From contig NZ_QEXV01000003.1 in assembly GCF_003122085.1 (NCBI RefSeq), forward strand, positions 1 through 64,000: 64,000 nt of DNA, given 5' to 3'. Within the stretch, counting starts at the first letter, position 1; each line of letters opens with the position of its first letter. Source of the DNA: Marinicauda salina. Lineage in GTDB: Bacteria > Pseudomonadota > Alphaproteobacteria > Caulobacterales > Maricaulaceae. The position numbers and the translations under genes are program-made. Shown piece by piece: positions 9,272 to 19,448 of this stretch. The notes beneath the pieces are model-generated. The model saw only the letters and a list, made by a program, of their open reading frames with translations, was not told where the DNA came from and searched no databases.

Positions 9272-10081
9272 TCAGATCTCCGCGTTCACGGCAGCAAGCT
9301 GGGCGTCCTGTATGGCGCGGTAAAGCGCCTCCGAGACGCGCTCGTATTCAGCTGCCTTTTCCTCGCTCGGATAGAAATCGTTCCAACTTCCCATGCCCCC
9401 GAACACCCAAGCCATGGTCGAGGCTTCCAGCAGCGCCCGGCGCTCACTCCAAGCGAGATTCGCCTCGAACATTTCACCCTCTTGAGCGCCGCCAAGAATA
9501 TCGAGCGCAGGCTGGAAGGAGTCATCGACCCAGTGCGATAGATCGAGATCAGGCTCTGACCGGGCATAGGCGATAATGTCGACAAGCGCTTCGCGGAGAG
9601 CGACCGCGGCCGTATCCAGATTTGCCGGGCCATAGTCAGCCGGGCATTCAGTTACGGGGTCGAACCGCCAAACGGCCTGGCGCAAAATGATCTCCTCGTG
9701 CGAAGCGCCGGGAAAGTGGTCGAGGCGCGATGACCAGTAGGTCACGTCTTCCGGACTGTGCATCTCGGCCGCCCACTCGGCGCCGCCTCCTGCAAAGCCC
9801 TCCAGCATCCGTAGCTGGCCGCTGAGACCGTCGGCTTCACAGTATCCGAAGCGGACAAGCTTCACCTCCTGCACACCATCGTCGCGAAGATACTGGACCC
9901 AGCCTTCGAGATCGTCGGCGAGCATGACAGCATGGCCGCGCCAGAGTTGTGGCTCAGCCGCTTCCAGATAGACTGTCGTCTCGATGTGCCTGGAGGCGCC
10001 GGGATACTCAGGAGGCGGCGCGGCATCCCAGTTCAACACCGCCTGAACTGCGAGGATCAGTCTTACGAGCTCAGACTCCAT
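9272..10081 (-). CDS. Orphan hypothetical protein (269 aa)
   Basis: I do not recognise a family. The protein is acidic and rich in Trp, Ala and Glu, has no signal peptide or membrane helix, and reads like a folded globular protein. ATG 10081 is chosen because GGAGGGG lies five bases upstream; the frame extends 54 bases further without a comparable ribosome site. Codon use is less extreme in GC than in neighbouring genes. The gene is bracketed by two copies of a composite palindromic repeat in the same orientation, which suggests that it arrived or was duplicated as a unit. Confidence 0.7.
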   Translation of the reverse strand: MESELVRLILAVQAVLNWDAAPPPEYPGASRHIETTVYLEAAEPQLWRGHAVMLADDLEGWVQYLRDDGVQEVKLVRFGYCEADGLSGQLRMLEGFAGGGAEWAAEMHSPEDVTYWSSRLDHFPGASHEEIILRQAVWRFDPVTECPADYGPANLDTAAVALREALVDIIAYARSEPDLDLSHWVDDSFQPALDILGGAQEGEMFEANLAWSERRALLEASTMAWVFGGMGSWNDFYPSEEKAAEYERVSEALYRAIQDAQLAAVNAEI

Positions 10082-10196
10082 GCGCCCCTCCAACTCTTGG
10101 TTGGTACATGCTGAACTTTCTCGATGAAAACGCATGAAAGCAAGGTGCGTGGATCACCGGGCTCGTCCCCGCGATCCAGAGATCGGGCCTGACTCG

Positions 10197-10219
10197 ATGA
10201 CCGGATCACGTCCGGCCAT
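10197..10219. repeat. Dispersed palindromic repeat, copy 3 (short type)
   Basis: ATGACCGGA and TCCGGCCAT pair with one mismatch around TCACG, followed by GAC. It matches 155-177 and 9035-9057 in design. Confidence 0.6.
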
Positions 10220-10284
10220 GACGGACTCGCCCTTGAATCGCAGCACACGGGCGCGCCCAGCTCCCACGTGACAAAGATCGTCAT

Positions 10285-10372
10285 CCCCGAGGCCGAAGGC
10301 CGTCGGGGATCCAGAGACCGAAGGGCGCCGGCCGTCCTCTCTGGATCCCCGCATTCGCGGGAATAACGAGGG
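10285..10372. repeat. Composite palindromic repeat, copy 2 (long type)
   Basis: This is nearly identical to 9137-9223 and in the same orientation. Here the outer arms GGGGATCCAGAGA and TCTCTGGATCCCC pair perfectly, so it is the better-preserved copy. Confidence 0.78.
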
Positions 10373-10388
10373 GAGGTCGGTTCGCCGC

Positions 10389-10892
10389 CTAACCCGCCGC
10401 GGCGCGCGGCGGCTCGTCGGCGGCCAGCTCCTCGACGAAGGCGGCCACGGCGCGCTCGAGCGGTTCGCCCTTCGCGTCCTTTTGCGCCAGCGAGAAGCTC
10501 GCCTCGACGGGCCGGCCGATCAGCGTCGCGACGGTCTCCTCGGCCTTGTCGAGCGACGGATCGCCGGCGAACGTCACCAGCAGCACGACGCGTCCGGGCA
10601 GGTGCGGCTTGCTCTTGAGCCAGGCCTGAAGGGGCAAAGCGGGCCGGCCCGCCCACACCGGCGCGGCGATCACGACGCGCTCGTAGGGCGCATAGTCGAG
10701 GTGCGGCGGATGGATCGGCGCGCACGGCCTGCGGCGGCCGGCGTCCATCACCGCCTTGATCAGGCGGAGAACGCCCGGCCGGTAGGCCTCGCAACGGATC
10801 TCGGCGGTGTCGGCCCGGATGGCCCGCGCGAGCGCTTCGACGACGCGTTTCGTCGTGCCGGTGCGCGAATAGTAGACGATCAGGGTCTTCAT
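10389..10892 (-). CDS. Flavodoxin-like FMN-binding protein
   Basis: This 167-residue cytoplasmic protein has a flavodoxin fold. The N-terminal strand and phosphate-binding loop read MKTLIVYYSRTGTTKRV, and the second FMN-contact region is VVIAAPVWAGRPA near residues 75-87. This fits flavodoxin/NAD(P)H-quinone-reductase-like proteins that use FMN; the redox partner is unknown. It is last in a run of minus-strand amino-acid catabolism genes, 91 bp after serine dehydratase, and may be transcribed separately. Confidence 0.85.
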   Translation of the reverse strand: MKTLIVYYSRTGTTKRVVEALARAIRADTAEIRCEAYRPGVLRLIKAVMDAGRRRPCAPIHPPHLDYAPYERVVIAAPVWAGRPALPLQAWLKSKPHLPGRVVLLVTFAGDPSLDKAEETVATLIGRPVEASFSLAQKDAKGEPLERAVAAFVEELAADEPPRAAAG

Positions 10893-10983
10893 GGCCGCAC
10901 GCTCCGCGTGGGGAATTGCCCCATCCTACGCCTGCGGCCGGGCGCGTGACAGAACCCCTCGTAGAATCGCTAGGGCGCGCGCC

Positions 10984-12366
10984 TCAACAGTAAGGGACGT
11001 TGACCGCGAGACCCCCGGTCGAGGTCTCCTTGTACTTGTCGGACATGTCCTTGGCGGTCTGCCACATCGTCTCGATCACCTGGTCGAGGCGGACCTTGTA
11101 TTCGGCCGATCCGATCATTGCGAGGCGGGCCGCATTGATCGCCTTGATCGCGCCGATGGCGTTGCGTTCGATGCAGGGGATCTGGACCAGGCCGCCGACG
11201 GGATCGCAGGTGAGCCCGAGATTGTGCTCCATGCCGATCTCGGCGGCGTTCTCGATCTGGCGGTTGGAGCCGCCGAGCGCGGCGGCGAGCCCGCCCGCGG
11301 CCATCGAACACGCCACGCCGACCTCGCCCTGGCAGCCGGCCTCGGCGCCGGAGATCGAGGCGTTGAGCTTGTAGAGCGCGCCGATCGCCGAGGCGGTCAG
11401 GAAGAAACGCGCCATGGCGTCGTGATCGTCGGTCTTGCGGTGGTGGCGATCGAAATACCGCGCCACCGCGGGGATGATGCCCGCCGCGCCGTTGGTCGGC
11501 GCGGTGACCACCTTGCCGCCCGCGGCGTTCTCCTCGTTGACCGCCATCGCCCAGAGATTGACCCACTCCATGGCGGCGAGCGGATCGCTCTCGGCCTTCG
11601 AAGCGTCCTCCATCAGCCGGCGGCGCATGCCCGGGGCGCGGCGCCTGACCTCGAGCCCGCCGGGCAGGATCCCGTCGACGCGCGTGCCGCGCTCGATGCA
11701 GTCCTCCATCGCCGCGGCGATCCCGGCGATGCGGCCGCGGACCTCGTCCTCCGAACGGAAAGCCGTCTCGTTGGCCATCATGACCTCGGGGATGGTCAGG
11801 CCCTCGCGGTCGCAGATCGCCAGCAGCTCGTCGCAGGTGTCGAAGGGATAGGGCTCGCCGGTCAGCGCCTCGGCGGCCGAATTGCGCCCGGCCTCGGCCT
11901 CGTCGATGACGAAGCCGCCGCCGATCGAGTACCAGATTTCCTCGCGCAGCACTTCACCTTCCTCATCGAACACGCGGAATTTCATGGCGTTCGAATGGAA
12001 GGGCAGGCGGGTTTCGCCCTTGAACAGCAAATCCTGCTCGCGGTCGAAGGCGATCTCGCGCCCGCCGAGCAGCCGGATCGTCTTCTCCGCGCCGATGCGC
12101 TCGATCATGCCGGGCAGGGCGTCGGGATCGGCGTCTTCCGGCGCGACGCCCTCCAGCCCCCACAGGATCGCCTTGTCGGTGGCGTGGCCCGAGCCTGTCA
12201 GCGCCAGCGAGCCGTAGGCCTCGGCCTGCACGCGGGCGACGCGGTCGAGCGCGCCGTCAGCCTCGACGCGCTCGAGAAATATCCGCGCGGCCTTCATCGG
12301 CCCCACCGTGTGGGAGCTCGACGGCCCGACGCCGATCTTGAACAGGTCGAAGACGCCGAAATGCAT
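10984..12366 (-). CDS. sdaA: L-serine ammonia-lyase (single-chain, [4Fe-4S])
   Basis: It deaminates L-serine to pyruvate and ammonia. The 460-residue single-chain form has the beta domain first ([14 protein letters not shown] near the N-terminus) and the catalytic alpha domain after it. Cluster-ligand cysteines are visible in [11 protein letters not shown] and in [17 protein letters not shown]. The chain ends VNVPYC, the C-terminal Cys tail known to occupy the active site in bacterial serine dehydratases. The preceding gene, a stand-alone Lrp ligand-binding domain, ends 9 bp upstream, so the two are probably co-transcribed and the small protein may sense an amino acid. Confidence 0.97.
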   Translation of the reverse strand: MHFGVFDLFKIGVGPSSSHTVGPMKAARIFLERVEADGALDRVARVQAEAYGSLALTGSGHATDKAILWGLEGVAPEDADPDALPGMIERIGAEKTIRLLGGREIAFDREQDLLFKGETRLPFHSNAMKFRVFDEEGEVLREEIWYSIGGGFVIDEAEAGRNSAAEALTGEPYPFDTCDELLAICDREGLTIPEVMMANETAFRSEDEVRGRIAGIAAAMEDCIERGTRVDGILPGGLEVRRRAPGMRRRLMEDASKAESDPLAAMEWVNLWAMAVNEENAAGGKVVTAPTNGAAGIIPAVARYFDRHHRKTDDHDAMARFFLTASAIGALYKLNASISGAEAGCQGEVGVACSMAAGGLAAALGGSNRQIENAAEIGMEHNLGLTCDPVGGLVQIPCIERNAIGAIKAINAARLAMIGSAEYKVRLDQVIETMWQTAKDMSDKYKETSTGGLAVNVPYC

Positions 12367-12375
12367 GAGGCGGCC

Positions 12376-12642
12376 CTAGTCCTCGCCGAGCCCCCGGTCG
12401 GCGGTGAACGCGTTGAAGCAGATGATGGTCTGGGTGTCCTTGACCCCGGGGATGGTCTGGATCTTCCGGTTCACGAAGCGCCCGATATCGGCCTCGGCCT
12501 CGACGGCGAACTGGGCCAGCAGGTCGAACGCGCCCGAGACCGAGTGAACCTGCCGGGTCTCGGCGACCTCGTCGACGATCTGGGAGGCGACCTCGTAGGT
12601 CCGCCCGAGCTCGCACTTGATGAAGATGTAGAACTGCCGCAT
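12376..12642 (-). CDS. Stand-alone Lrp/AsnC ligand-binding (RAM) domain protein
   Basis: This 88-residue protein matches only the effector-binding/oligomerisation half of Lrp/AsnC regulators: CELGRTYEVASQIVDEV, then SGAFDLLAQ, then IQTIPGVKDTQT. No helix-turn-helix precedes it, and the upstream 31 bp to the TDO gene cannot encode one. Free-standing RAM proteins are known to bind amino acids and may modulate full-length Lrp proteins. Its place between tryptophan dioxygenase and serine dehydratase supports an amino-acid-sensing role, which is inferred. Confidence 0.88.
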   Translation of the reverse strand: MRQFYIFIKCELGRTYEVASQIVDEVAETRQVHSVSGAFDLLAQFAVEAEADIGRFVNRKIQTIPGVKDTQTIICFNAFTADRGLGED

Positions 12643-12673
12643 CGCGACCCCGCTTCGTGTTTCGCGCCCGCGC

Positions 12674-13522
12674 CTAGAGCTGCGTGCGCACCGTCCAGAG
12701 TTCCGGGAAAAGGCGCAGATCCAGCGCCTTGACCAGGTAGGAGACGCCGCCCGATCCGCCGGTGCCGCGCCGGAAACCGATAATGCGCTCGACCGTCTTC
12801 ATGTGGTTGAAGCGCCATTGCTGGAACTTCTGTTCCAGGTCGACGAGCTTCTCGGCGAATTCGTAGAGCTCCCACCAGCGCTCGGTGTCGAGATAGACCT
12901 GTTTCCACGCCGCCTCGACGGCGTCGCTGGCCTCGTAGGCCTCCGACCAGTCGCGCTCGAGCGCGGCCTCGGGAATGGCGAGCCCCTGGCGGGCGGCGAA
13001 GCGCAGCGTCTCGTCATAGAGGCTCGGCGCGTTCAGCGCCTCGAGAACCCGGGCGTGGGCGTCGGGATCGCCCTTGTGGACGCGGGCGAGCGCGGCGTTC
13101 TTGTTGCCGAGCCGGTATTCCAGCATGCGGTACTGCCAGCTCTGGAAGCCCGAACTCTGGCCGAGCGCGTCGCGGAATTTCAGGTAATCCGACGGCGTCA
13201 TCGTCGCCAGCACGGCCCAGGACTGGGTGAGCTGCTCCTGGATGCGCGCGATCCGCGCGAGCATCTTCATCGCCGGGCGGGTCTCGTCCCGCGCGACGTG
13301 CGCGATCGCGGCGTCGAGCTCGTGCAGGCAGAGCTTGAGCCACAGCTCGGAGGCCTGGTGGATGATGATGAACATCATCTCGTCGTGCTCGTCGGTTAGA
13401 GGCGATTGCGCCGACAGCACAGCGTCGAGCTTGAGATAGGAGCCGTAGGTCAGCCCCGCGTCGGGATCCCAGTGGATGTCCTCGCCGGCGAGATCGACGG
13501 AAGTCTTGAACCGGTCGCTCAT
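12674..13522 (-). CDS. kynA: Tryptophan 2,3-dioxygenase
   Basis: This heme enzyme opens the tryptophan indole ring to N-formylkynurenine, the first step of the kynurenine pathway. The 282-residue protein has the family blocks MMFIIIHQASELWLKL, SGFQSWQYRMLEYRLGNKN and RFNHMKTVERIIG (with the proximal heme His), then GTGGSGGVSYL. ATG 13522 is preceded by GGGAG and gives a normal N-terminus; the frame continues upstream only as a shadow of the peptidase gene. Formamidase and kynureninase are not in this window. Confidence 0.97.
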   Translation of the reverse strand: MSDRFKTSVDLAGEDIHWDPDAGLTYGSYLKLDAVLSAQSPLTDEHDEMMFIIIHQASELWLKLCLHELDAAIAHVARDETRPAMKMLARIARIQEQLTQSWAVLATMTPSDYLKFRDALGQSSGFQSWQYRMLEYRLGNKNAALARVHKGDPDAHARVLEALNAPSLYDETLRFAARQGLAIPEAALERDWSEAYEASDAVEAAWKQVYLDTERWWELYEFAEKLVDLEQKFQQWRFNHMKTVERIIGFRRGTGGSGGVSYLVKALDLRLFPELWTVRTQL

Positions 13523-13577
13523 GCGCACTCCCTTTCGCGGCGGTCTATCCGGGCGGGGGCGTTCCGGCAAGCCGAAG

Positions 13578-13607
13578 CGAAAAGGGCGGCCGTCGCCGGC
13601 CGCCCTT
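13578..13607 (-). terminator. Rho-independent terminator of the M2 peptidase gene
   Basis: Read on the minus strand, an 11-bp stem (AAGGGCGGCCG with CGGCCGCCCTT, loop four bases) ends in a run of T bases. It sits 25 bp past the M2 peptidase stop, so that gene and the TDO gene are probably separate transcription units. Confidence 0.75.
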
Positions 13608-13631
13608 CCGCGATCGCAACGAGGCGGGCCA

Positions 13632-15470
13632 TCACCAGCCGCATTCGCGGTCGGCGTTGGCTTCCTCGAGATGATCCATGAGCGGCTCGAAATAGGCGAT
13701 GATCGCCGAGCCGTCCATTTCGCGCGTGCCCGTGAAGCGCTCGAGCACGTCCGGCCAGGGCTCGGACGCACCGGCCTCGAGCATGGCGTTGAAGCGCTCG
13801 CCGACTTCCTCGTTTCCGTAGATCGAGCAGCGATGCAGCGGGCCTTCCCACCCGGCCATCTCGCAGGCGGCCTGGTGGAACTGGAACTGCATGATGAAGC
13901 TCAGGAAGTAGCGCAGATAGGGCGTGTTGCCCGGGATGTGGTACTTCGCGCCCGGATCGAAGGCGTCGTCGGGACGCGGCCCCGGCGGGGCGACGCCCTG
14001 GTAGCGGGTGCGCAGCTCCCACCACGCCTCGTTGTAGTTCTCGGGCGTGGTCTCGCCGCGGAACACGCTCCAGCGCCACTTGTCGACCATCAGGCCGAAG
14101 GGCAGGAAGGCGATCTTGTCGAGCGCCTGGTTCATCAGGATGCCGAGATCGGCGTCGGCGGGCGGAACCTCGTCGATGAGCCCGATCTGGCGCAGATACT
14201 CCGGCGTGATCGACAGGCCCACGAAATCGCCGATCGCCTCGTGGAAGCCGTCATGGGCGCCGGTGCGGAACAGGAAGTCCTGCTCGTTATAGGCGCGCTG
14301 GTAGTAGTTGTGCCCCAGCTCGTGGTGCACCGTCTGGAAATCCTCGGCGTTGATCTCGGTGCACATCTTGATGCGGATGTCGTCGACATTGTCGAGATTC
14401 CACGCCGACGGATGGCACACGACGTCGCGGTCCTCGGGCTCGGTGATCAGCGAGCGCTCCCAGAACGTGTCCGGCAGCGGCTCGAAGCCCAGCGAGGAGA
14501 AGAAGGCCTCGCCGGTCTCCACCATCCGGCGGGCGTCATAGCCCTGCTCGTTGAGGATGGTCGTGAGGTCATAGCCCGGATCGGAGTCCTCGGGCCCGAC
14601 GAGCGGGTAGATGTTGGACCATTGCTGGGCCCACATATTGCCCAGCAGGTCGGCGCGGATCGGCCCGTCGGCGGGCTGGACGGCGTCGCCGTACTCTTCG
14701 TTGAGCTCGGCGCGGACGGCGCAGTGGAGCTGTTCGTAGAGCGGCTCGACCTGGCCCCACAGGCGCTCGACCTCGGCCTCCATCTCGTCGGCGGGCATGT
14801 CGTAGTTCGACAGCCACATCTGGGCGAGATTGTCGAAGCCGAGATGGTTCGCGCCGTCATTGGCGATCTCGACCATGCGCGCATAGTCCTCGGCCATCAC
14901 CGGCGAGACCGTGCGCCAGCCCTCCCAGACCTCGCGCAGCTCCTCGCGATCGCGCGAGTTCTCGATAATGTTGGACAGCTCGTTGAGCGTGAGCCCCTCG
15001 CCGTCGATCTCGAAGGTTCCCGTCGAGTAGGTCGACTCCAGCCGGGTGGTGATCTCGGAGAGCTCCTCGACGATCTCGGTGTCGGCCGGCGCCGGGATCG
15101 TGATCCCCGAGCGCAGCATGTTCAGCTTGCGCTGCATCTCCTGGGGCAGGTCGAGATCGGCGTACTCGGCGGCCTCCTCGGCCAGGCGCACTGACAGCTC
15201 GGTCGACTCCGCGCCGGCGCGCGAGGCCAGCCAGTTGGTGTCGTGATTGATGTAGGTGTTCTGCACCCAGTAGACGCGCGCGGCGTATTCGCTGGTCTCG
15301 GCGAGTTCGGCCTCGGCGCGCTCGAGAAACGCCGCGGCGTCCTCCTGCGTCGGCGCGGCGGCTTCGGCGGAAGCGGCTTCGCTCTCGCCTCCGGCGTCCG
15401 GGGCGTACGCATCGCACGCCGCAAGCGCGAGCGCGGAGATCGCCGCGCCGCATAGCCACATCGTCTTCAT
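13632..15470 (-). CDS. M2-family dipeptidyl carboxypeptidase (bacterial ACE-like lipoprotein)
   Basis: This 612-residue zinc metallopeptidase resembles animal angiotensin-converting enzyme and releases C-terminal dipeptides in the periplasm. The zinc site is HHELGH (HExxH) in the middle of the protein, with the downstream glutamate in [11 protein letters not shown]. The N-terminus is a lipoprotein signal with lipobox LAAC, followed by an acidic Ala/Glu linker. A single-domain ACE has about this length. The peptidase fits the neighbouring amino-acid catabolic genes by supplying peptides, though a terminator separates it from them. Confidence 0.96.
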   Translation of the reverse strand: MKTMWLCGAAISALALAACDAYAPDAGGESEAASAEAAAPTQEDAAAFLERAEAELAETSEYAARVYWVQNTYINHDTNWLASRAGAESTELSVRLAEEAAEYADLDLPQEMQRKLNMLRSGITIPAPADTEIVEELSEITTRLESTYSTGTFEIDGEGLTLNELSNIIENSRDREELREVWEGWRTVSPVMAEDYARMVEIANDGANHLGFDNLAQMWLSNYDMPADEMEAEVERLWGQVEPLYEQLHCAVRAELNEEYGDAVQPADGPIRADLLGNMWAQQWSNIYPLVGPEDSDPGYDLTTILNEQGYDARRMVETGEAFFSSLGFEPLPDTFWERSLITEPEDRDVVCHPSAWNLDNVDDIRIKMCTEINAEDFQTVHHELGHNYYQRAYNEQDFLFRTGAHDGFHEAIGDFVGLSITPEYLRQIGLIDEVPPADADLGILMNQALDKIAFLPFGLMVDKWRWSVFRGETTPENYNEAWWELRTRYQGVAPPGPRPDDAFDPGAKYHIPGNTPYLRYFLSFIMQFQFHQAACEMAGWEGPLHRCSIYGNEEVGERFNAMLEAGASEPWPDVLERFTGTREMDGSAIIAYFEPLMDHLEEANADRECGW

Positions 15471-15543
15471 CGCCCATCCCTCCTGAAAGCGGTGGCGCGA
15501 GGGAAGCCGCTGGGTCCGGGAAGGTCAATCGTGCGGCGCAACA

Positions 15544-16224
15544 TCACCGCGCAGAGAGCGTGAACGCGAGCGGCGGCAGATCGGCGATGCGCGCCTCGAT
15601 TTTCTGACCCGCCTCCACCGCGCCGACGCCCGCGGGCGTGCCGGTGAAGACGAGGTCGCCGGCCTCCAACCGGAACAGGCGCGAGAGATGCGCAATGATC
15701 TCGCCCGATCGCCAGACCATCTGGTCGAGATCGCCGGCCTGGCGGGTCTCGCCGTCGACGGAGAGCGTGACCTCCCCGCGCTCGGGAACCGCCCCGGGCC
15801 GGATCGGCCCCATCGGCGCGGAGCCGTCGAAGCCTTTCGCGGTGGTCCAGGGGCGCCCGGCTTTTTTCGCCTGGGCCTGCAGATCCCGGCGCGTCAGGTC
15901 GACGCCGACCGCTGCGCCATAGACATGCGCCATCGCCTGTTCGACGGGAATGTCCGCGCCGCCCGACTTCAGCGCCAAGACGAGTTCGACCTCGTGATGG
16001 AGATCACGCGTCGCCGGCGGGTAGGGGATCTCGTCGGCGCAAACAGCCGCGTCGCGCGGCTTGGAAAAGAAGAACGGCGCCTCGCGGTCCGGATCGCCGC
16101 CCATCTCGCGCGCGTGATCGGCATAATTCCGGCCGACGCAGTAGATCCGGCGCACAGGGAAGGCGCCGCCGCCTTCCACGGGGATCGCGACGACGGGCGG
16201 AGGATCGATGACATAGCGGCTCAT
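15544..16224 (-). CDS. Fumarylacetoacetate hydrolase family protein
   Basis: This 226-residue FAH-fold enzyme shows the family signature YCVGRNYADHAREMG and the metal-binding glutamates in LHHEVELVLAL and further on. Its length fits the small bacterial FAHD1-like group (fumarylpyruvate hydrolase, acylpyruvase or oxaloacetate decarboxylase). It lacks the N-terminal domain of true tyrosine-pathway FAH. The substrate cannot be chosen from sequence. It ends 73 bp before the M2 peptidase start and could share its promoter region. Confidence 0.92.
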   Translation of the reverse strand: MSRYVIDPPPVVAIPVEGGGAFPVRRIYCVGRNYADHAREMGGDPDREAPFFFSKPRDAAVCADEIPYPPATRDLHHEVELVLALKSGGADIPVEQAMAHVYGAAVGVDLTRRDLQAQAKKAGRPWTTAKGFDGSAPMGPIRPGAVPERGEVTLSVDGETRQAGDLDQMVWRSGEIIAHLSRLFRLEAGDLVFTGTPAGVGAVEAGQKIEARIADLPPLAFTLSAR

Positions 16225-16360
16225 GAGGCCTCCCTGGCTGGAGCGGCGCGCACTCTTGCGCGTCGCGCCGCCGGAGACAAACGCGTCCTGCGCCTTGCCG
16301 CGCTGCGTGCGCAGCTTCTATCGTCCAGACCGGTCGAGCGGCGCGGGGAGCGCGGAGCGA
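16225..16360. other. Intergenic region between FAH and a small membrane ORF
   Basis: No gene is supported. An open frame crosses it but begins inside the FAH start and is Arg-rich. Confidence 0.4.
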
Positions 16361-16519
16361 ATGGGCGCGAGGTTTCGCAGGCGGCAGTCGCCGATCTTCC
16401 GCAAGCGCGGCGGTCTCGGGCCGATTGCGATCGCCGCGGTGTTCGTCGTCGCCGCGATCATCGCGCTGGCGGCGCTCGAGCTGACCGGAAACGGTTTTCT
16501 CGGCCTGTTCGACGGCTGA
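16361..16519 (+). CDS. Possible small single-span membrane protein (52 aa)
   Basis: ATG 16361 opens a short frame with a basic N-terminus (MGARFRRRQ) and one clear hydrophobic helix near residues 20-42 (AIAAVFVVAAIIALAAL). GGAG lies seven bases upstream. This has the usual topology of a small inner-membrane protein, but I recognise no family. It ends 36 bp before the P1 peptidase start and could be co-transcribed. Confidence 0.45.
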   Translation: MGARFRRRQSPIFRKRGGLGPIAIAAVFVVAAIIALAALELTGNGFLGLFDG

Positions 16520-16555
16520 TCCGCCGCCCCGGCGCCTCGCGCAATAAGGAGCGCC

Positions 16556-17700
<1,145 letters not shown>

Positions 17701-17704
<4 letters not shown>

Positions 17705-18423
17705 GACAGACGCCCCTCGGTCCGCAAAGCCGCGACGACGCGGTCGGCCAAGTTCGCGCACCGCGCGCCGTCGAAGGGATAAAGGCCGGAGAAGCCGGCC
17801 TCCAGCGAGCCGTCGATCGCCTCGCGGATCAGGCGTCGCGCCCGGAACAGGCGCGTCTTGACCGTCTGCGGCTTGACGCCCATCGCCTCGGCGGCTTCTT
17901 CGGTCGTCAGCCCCTGGACGTCGCGCAGGATGAAGACGAGCCGGAAGGCGGCCGGCAGACCGTTGAGGGCCTGCTCGATGAAGCGCCGCGCCTCTGCGCG
18001 CGCCGCGCTCGCTTCCGGATCGGGCGGATTCGACGGGAAGGGCAGGATCTGTCCTCCGTTCTGATTGGCGTGCATGTCGATCGCCTCGAGATCCGCGGTG
18101 GGCCGCCGTTTCCGCAGACGGCTGAGCGCCGCGTTGACCGCGATCCGCGTCAGCCACGTCGAAAGCGCCGCCCGCCCGTCGAATCCGTCGAGCCGGGTGA
18201 AAGCCTTCACATAGGCTTCCTGGACGACGTCCTCGGCCTCGTGATCGCTGTCGAGCAGGCCGCGGGCCGCTCTGAAGAGGCGTTGATTGTTGCGCCGGAT
18301 GATCTCCCGGACGGCGGCCTCGTCGCCGTTTCGCGCCCGTCTCACGAGATCGGTTTCATCCGCCGTCGACGTCGCCGCCTGCGGCTGCGACGCCGGGGCG
18401 CGATTTTCCGGATCAGCTCGCAT
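17701..18423 (-). CDS. ECF-type RNA polymerase sigma factor
   Basis: This 240-residue sigma factor has region 2 (HEAEDVVQEAYVKAF near residues 65-80, WLTRIAVNAALSRLRKR after it) and region 4 (LTTEEAAEAMGVKPQTVKTR near 175-195). A C-terminal extension contains YPFDGARC with one cysteine. ATG 18423 is preceded by GGAGAG; MERAM 12 bases upstream is the alternative. It is the last gene of a three-gene operon, 17 bp after the cupredoxin gene. No anti-sigma gene is adjacent, so control may be by the partner exported proteins or the C-terminal tail. Confidence 0.93.
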
Positions 18424-18440
18424 GGCTCTCTCCATCCGCC

Positions 18441-18965
18441 TCAGCCGGCCGGGCGCACGACGCCGGACGCCCGGATCGCATCGATGGCGGGCAGGGCGTC
18501 GGCGACCGCTCGCGGGATGCGGCCGTCCGCCGGAGCGTCGAACCCGGCATCGTCGCACGTCCCTACGAGGATGCGTCCCGCCATGCCGGCCGCCTCGTGG
18601 GGAATGCAGTAGTAATCGTACACGCCCTCCGCGGTCAGGATCGTCTCGAAGGTCTCGCCCGGCGCGAGATAGCCGGAGTCGAACGGCGCGGCGTCGACGG
18701 GGATGCGCGCGGGCTTGCCGAAATTGTCCGGGTGATAGGCGGTCGCCGTGTGCACGTTCGCCCGGTCGAGATTGGTCCAGCGCACGCGCGTTCCCGGCGC
18801 GATCAGCACGCCAACCGGATCGAACCAGACCTGCGCGCCCCCGCCGCGTCCGCCCATGACGATGTCGAACACCGCTTCCTGGCCGCGCGCGCGGCCGAGC
18901 GGGAGGAGCGGGACGGCGATCGCCGTCCCGCCCGCTTGCAGAAGAAGGCGTCGCGTCGGGGTCAT
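18441..18965 (-). CDS. Exported cupredoxin (type 1 copper) protein
   Basis: The 174-residue protein starts with a twin-arginine-like signal (TRRLLLQAGGTAIAVPLL, then an RARG cleavage region). The mature part is a plastocyanin/azurin-like fold with type 1 copper ligands visible: His in VHTATAYH, then Cys and His in YYCIPHEAAGM, with the Met last. It would bind one copper and carry electrons or copper in the periplasm. Its start overlaps the stop of the upstream secreted-protein gene by 4 bp (ATGA), so the two are translationally coupled, and the sigma factor follows. Confidence 0.9.
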   Translation of the reverse strand: MTPTRRLLLQAGGTAIAVPLLPLGRARGQEAVFDIVMGGRGGGAQVWFDPVGVLIAPGTRVRWTNLDRANVHTATAYHPDNFGKPARIPVDAAPFDSGYLAPGETFETILTAEGVYDYYCIPHEAAGMAGRILVGTCDDAGFDAPADGRIPRAVADALPAIDAIRASGVVRPAG

Positions 18966-19384
18966 TCGGCGACCCGGGCTTCGCCGGCGACGCTCACGTG
19001 CCACAGCACGACATGGGCGTGCGGCTCGTCCACGCCCGGATGGCCGGCGTTGTAGACCACGTCGACGTGGTCGACATCCGCCTCGGGCGTCGCGAGATCG
19101 TCGAAGCCGGCCGCATCGGGACCGAGGCGGCTCAGCGGGATCATGTAGATCGTGCTCACCAGCGCGCCCTCGCGGTCATAGGCGAGGAACGGCCCGGCCG
19201 GCAGCGTCGCCGGGTCGACGAAGAGCCGCCCCATGCCCGGCAGGAAGTCGGGCAGGGGGGTCAGCTCGCTCACCGCGGCGAAGTGGGCGGGCGGCGGCGC
19301 CTGGCCGACCTCGCCGTCATCGGCGTGCGCGCTTGCGCCCAGCGCCAGCGCGGCGACAAGGCCTCCGAAAAGGATCATTTTCAT
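18962..19384 (-). CDS. Secreted hypothetical protein, first gene of the ECF/cupredoxin operon
   Basis: This 140-residue protein has a clean signal peptide (MKMILFGGLVAALALGASAHA). The mature part carries a His/Asp-rich segment, DVDHVDVVYNAGHPGVDEP followed by HAHVVLWHVS, that could bind metal. I cannot name the family with confidence; it resembles short secreted proteins often annotated as hypothetical. It starts the operon, about 65-90 bases after a candidate ECF promoter, and overlaps the cupredoxin start by 4 bp. Confidence 0.82.
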   Translation of the reverse strand: MKMILFGGLVAALALGASAHADDGEVGQAPPPAHFAAVSELTPLPDFLPGMGRLFVDPATLPAGPFLAYDREGALVSTIYMIPLSRLGPDAAGFDDLATPEADVDHVDVVYNAGHPGVDEPHAHVVLWHVSVAGEARVAE

Positions 19385-19448
19385 GAACGGGTCTCCGTGT
19401 CTTCGGTTGAAACTCGATTGCCGGCGCGAACGCCGGATCGGTCCTTTG

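Larger units (their letters stand above)
10082..10388. other. Repeat-rich non-coding stretch
   Basis: No gene is supported. It holds a partial short-type element starting GGATCACCGGG near 10151, a second short palindrome (10197-10219) and the second long-type repeat (10285-10372). Confidence 0.6.

Noticed and set aside
8930-10388. Possible CRISPR array among the repeats
   Set aside because: The repeats are palindromic, few, unevenly spaced, and have no uniform spacers or cas genes nearby.
16223-16360. Upstream extension of the 16361 small ORF
   Set aside because: The added residues are Arg/Pro-rich and begin inside the FAH start; the shorter start has a ribosome site.
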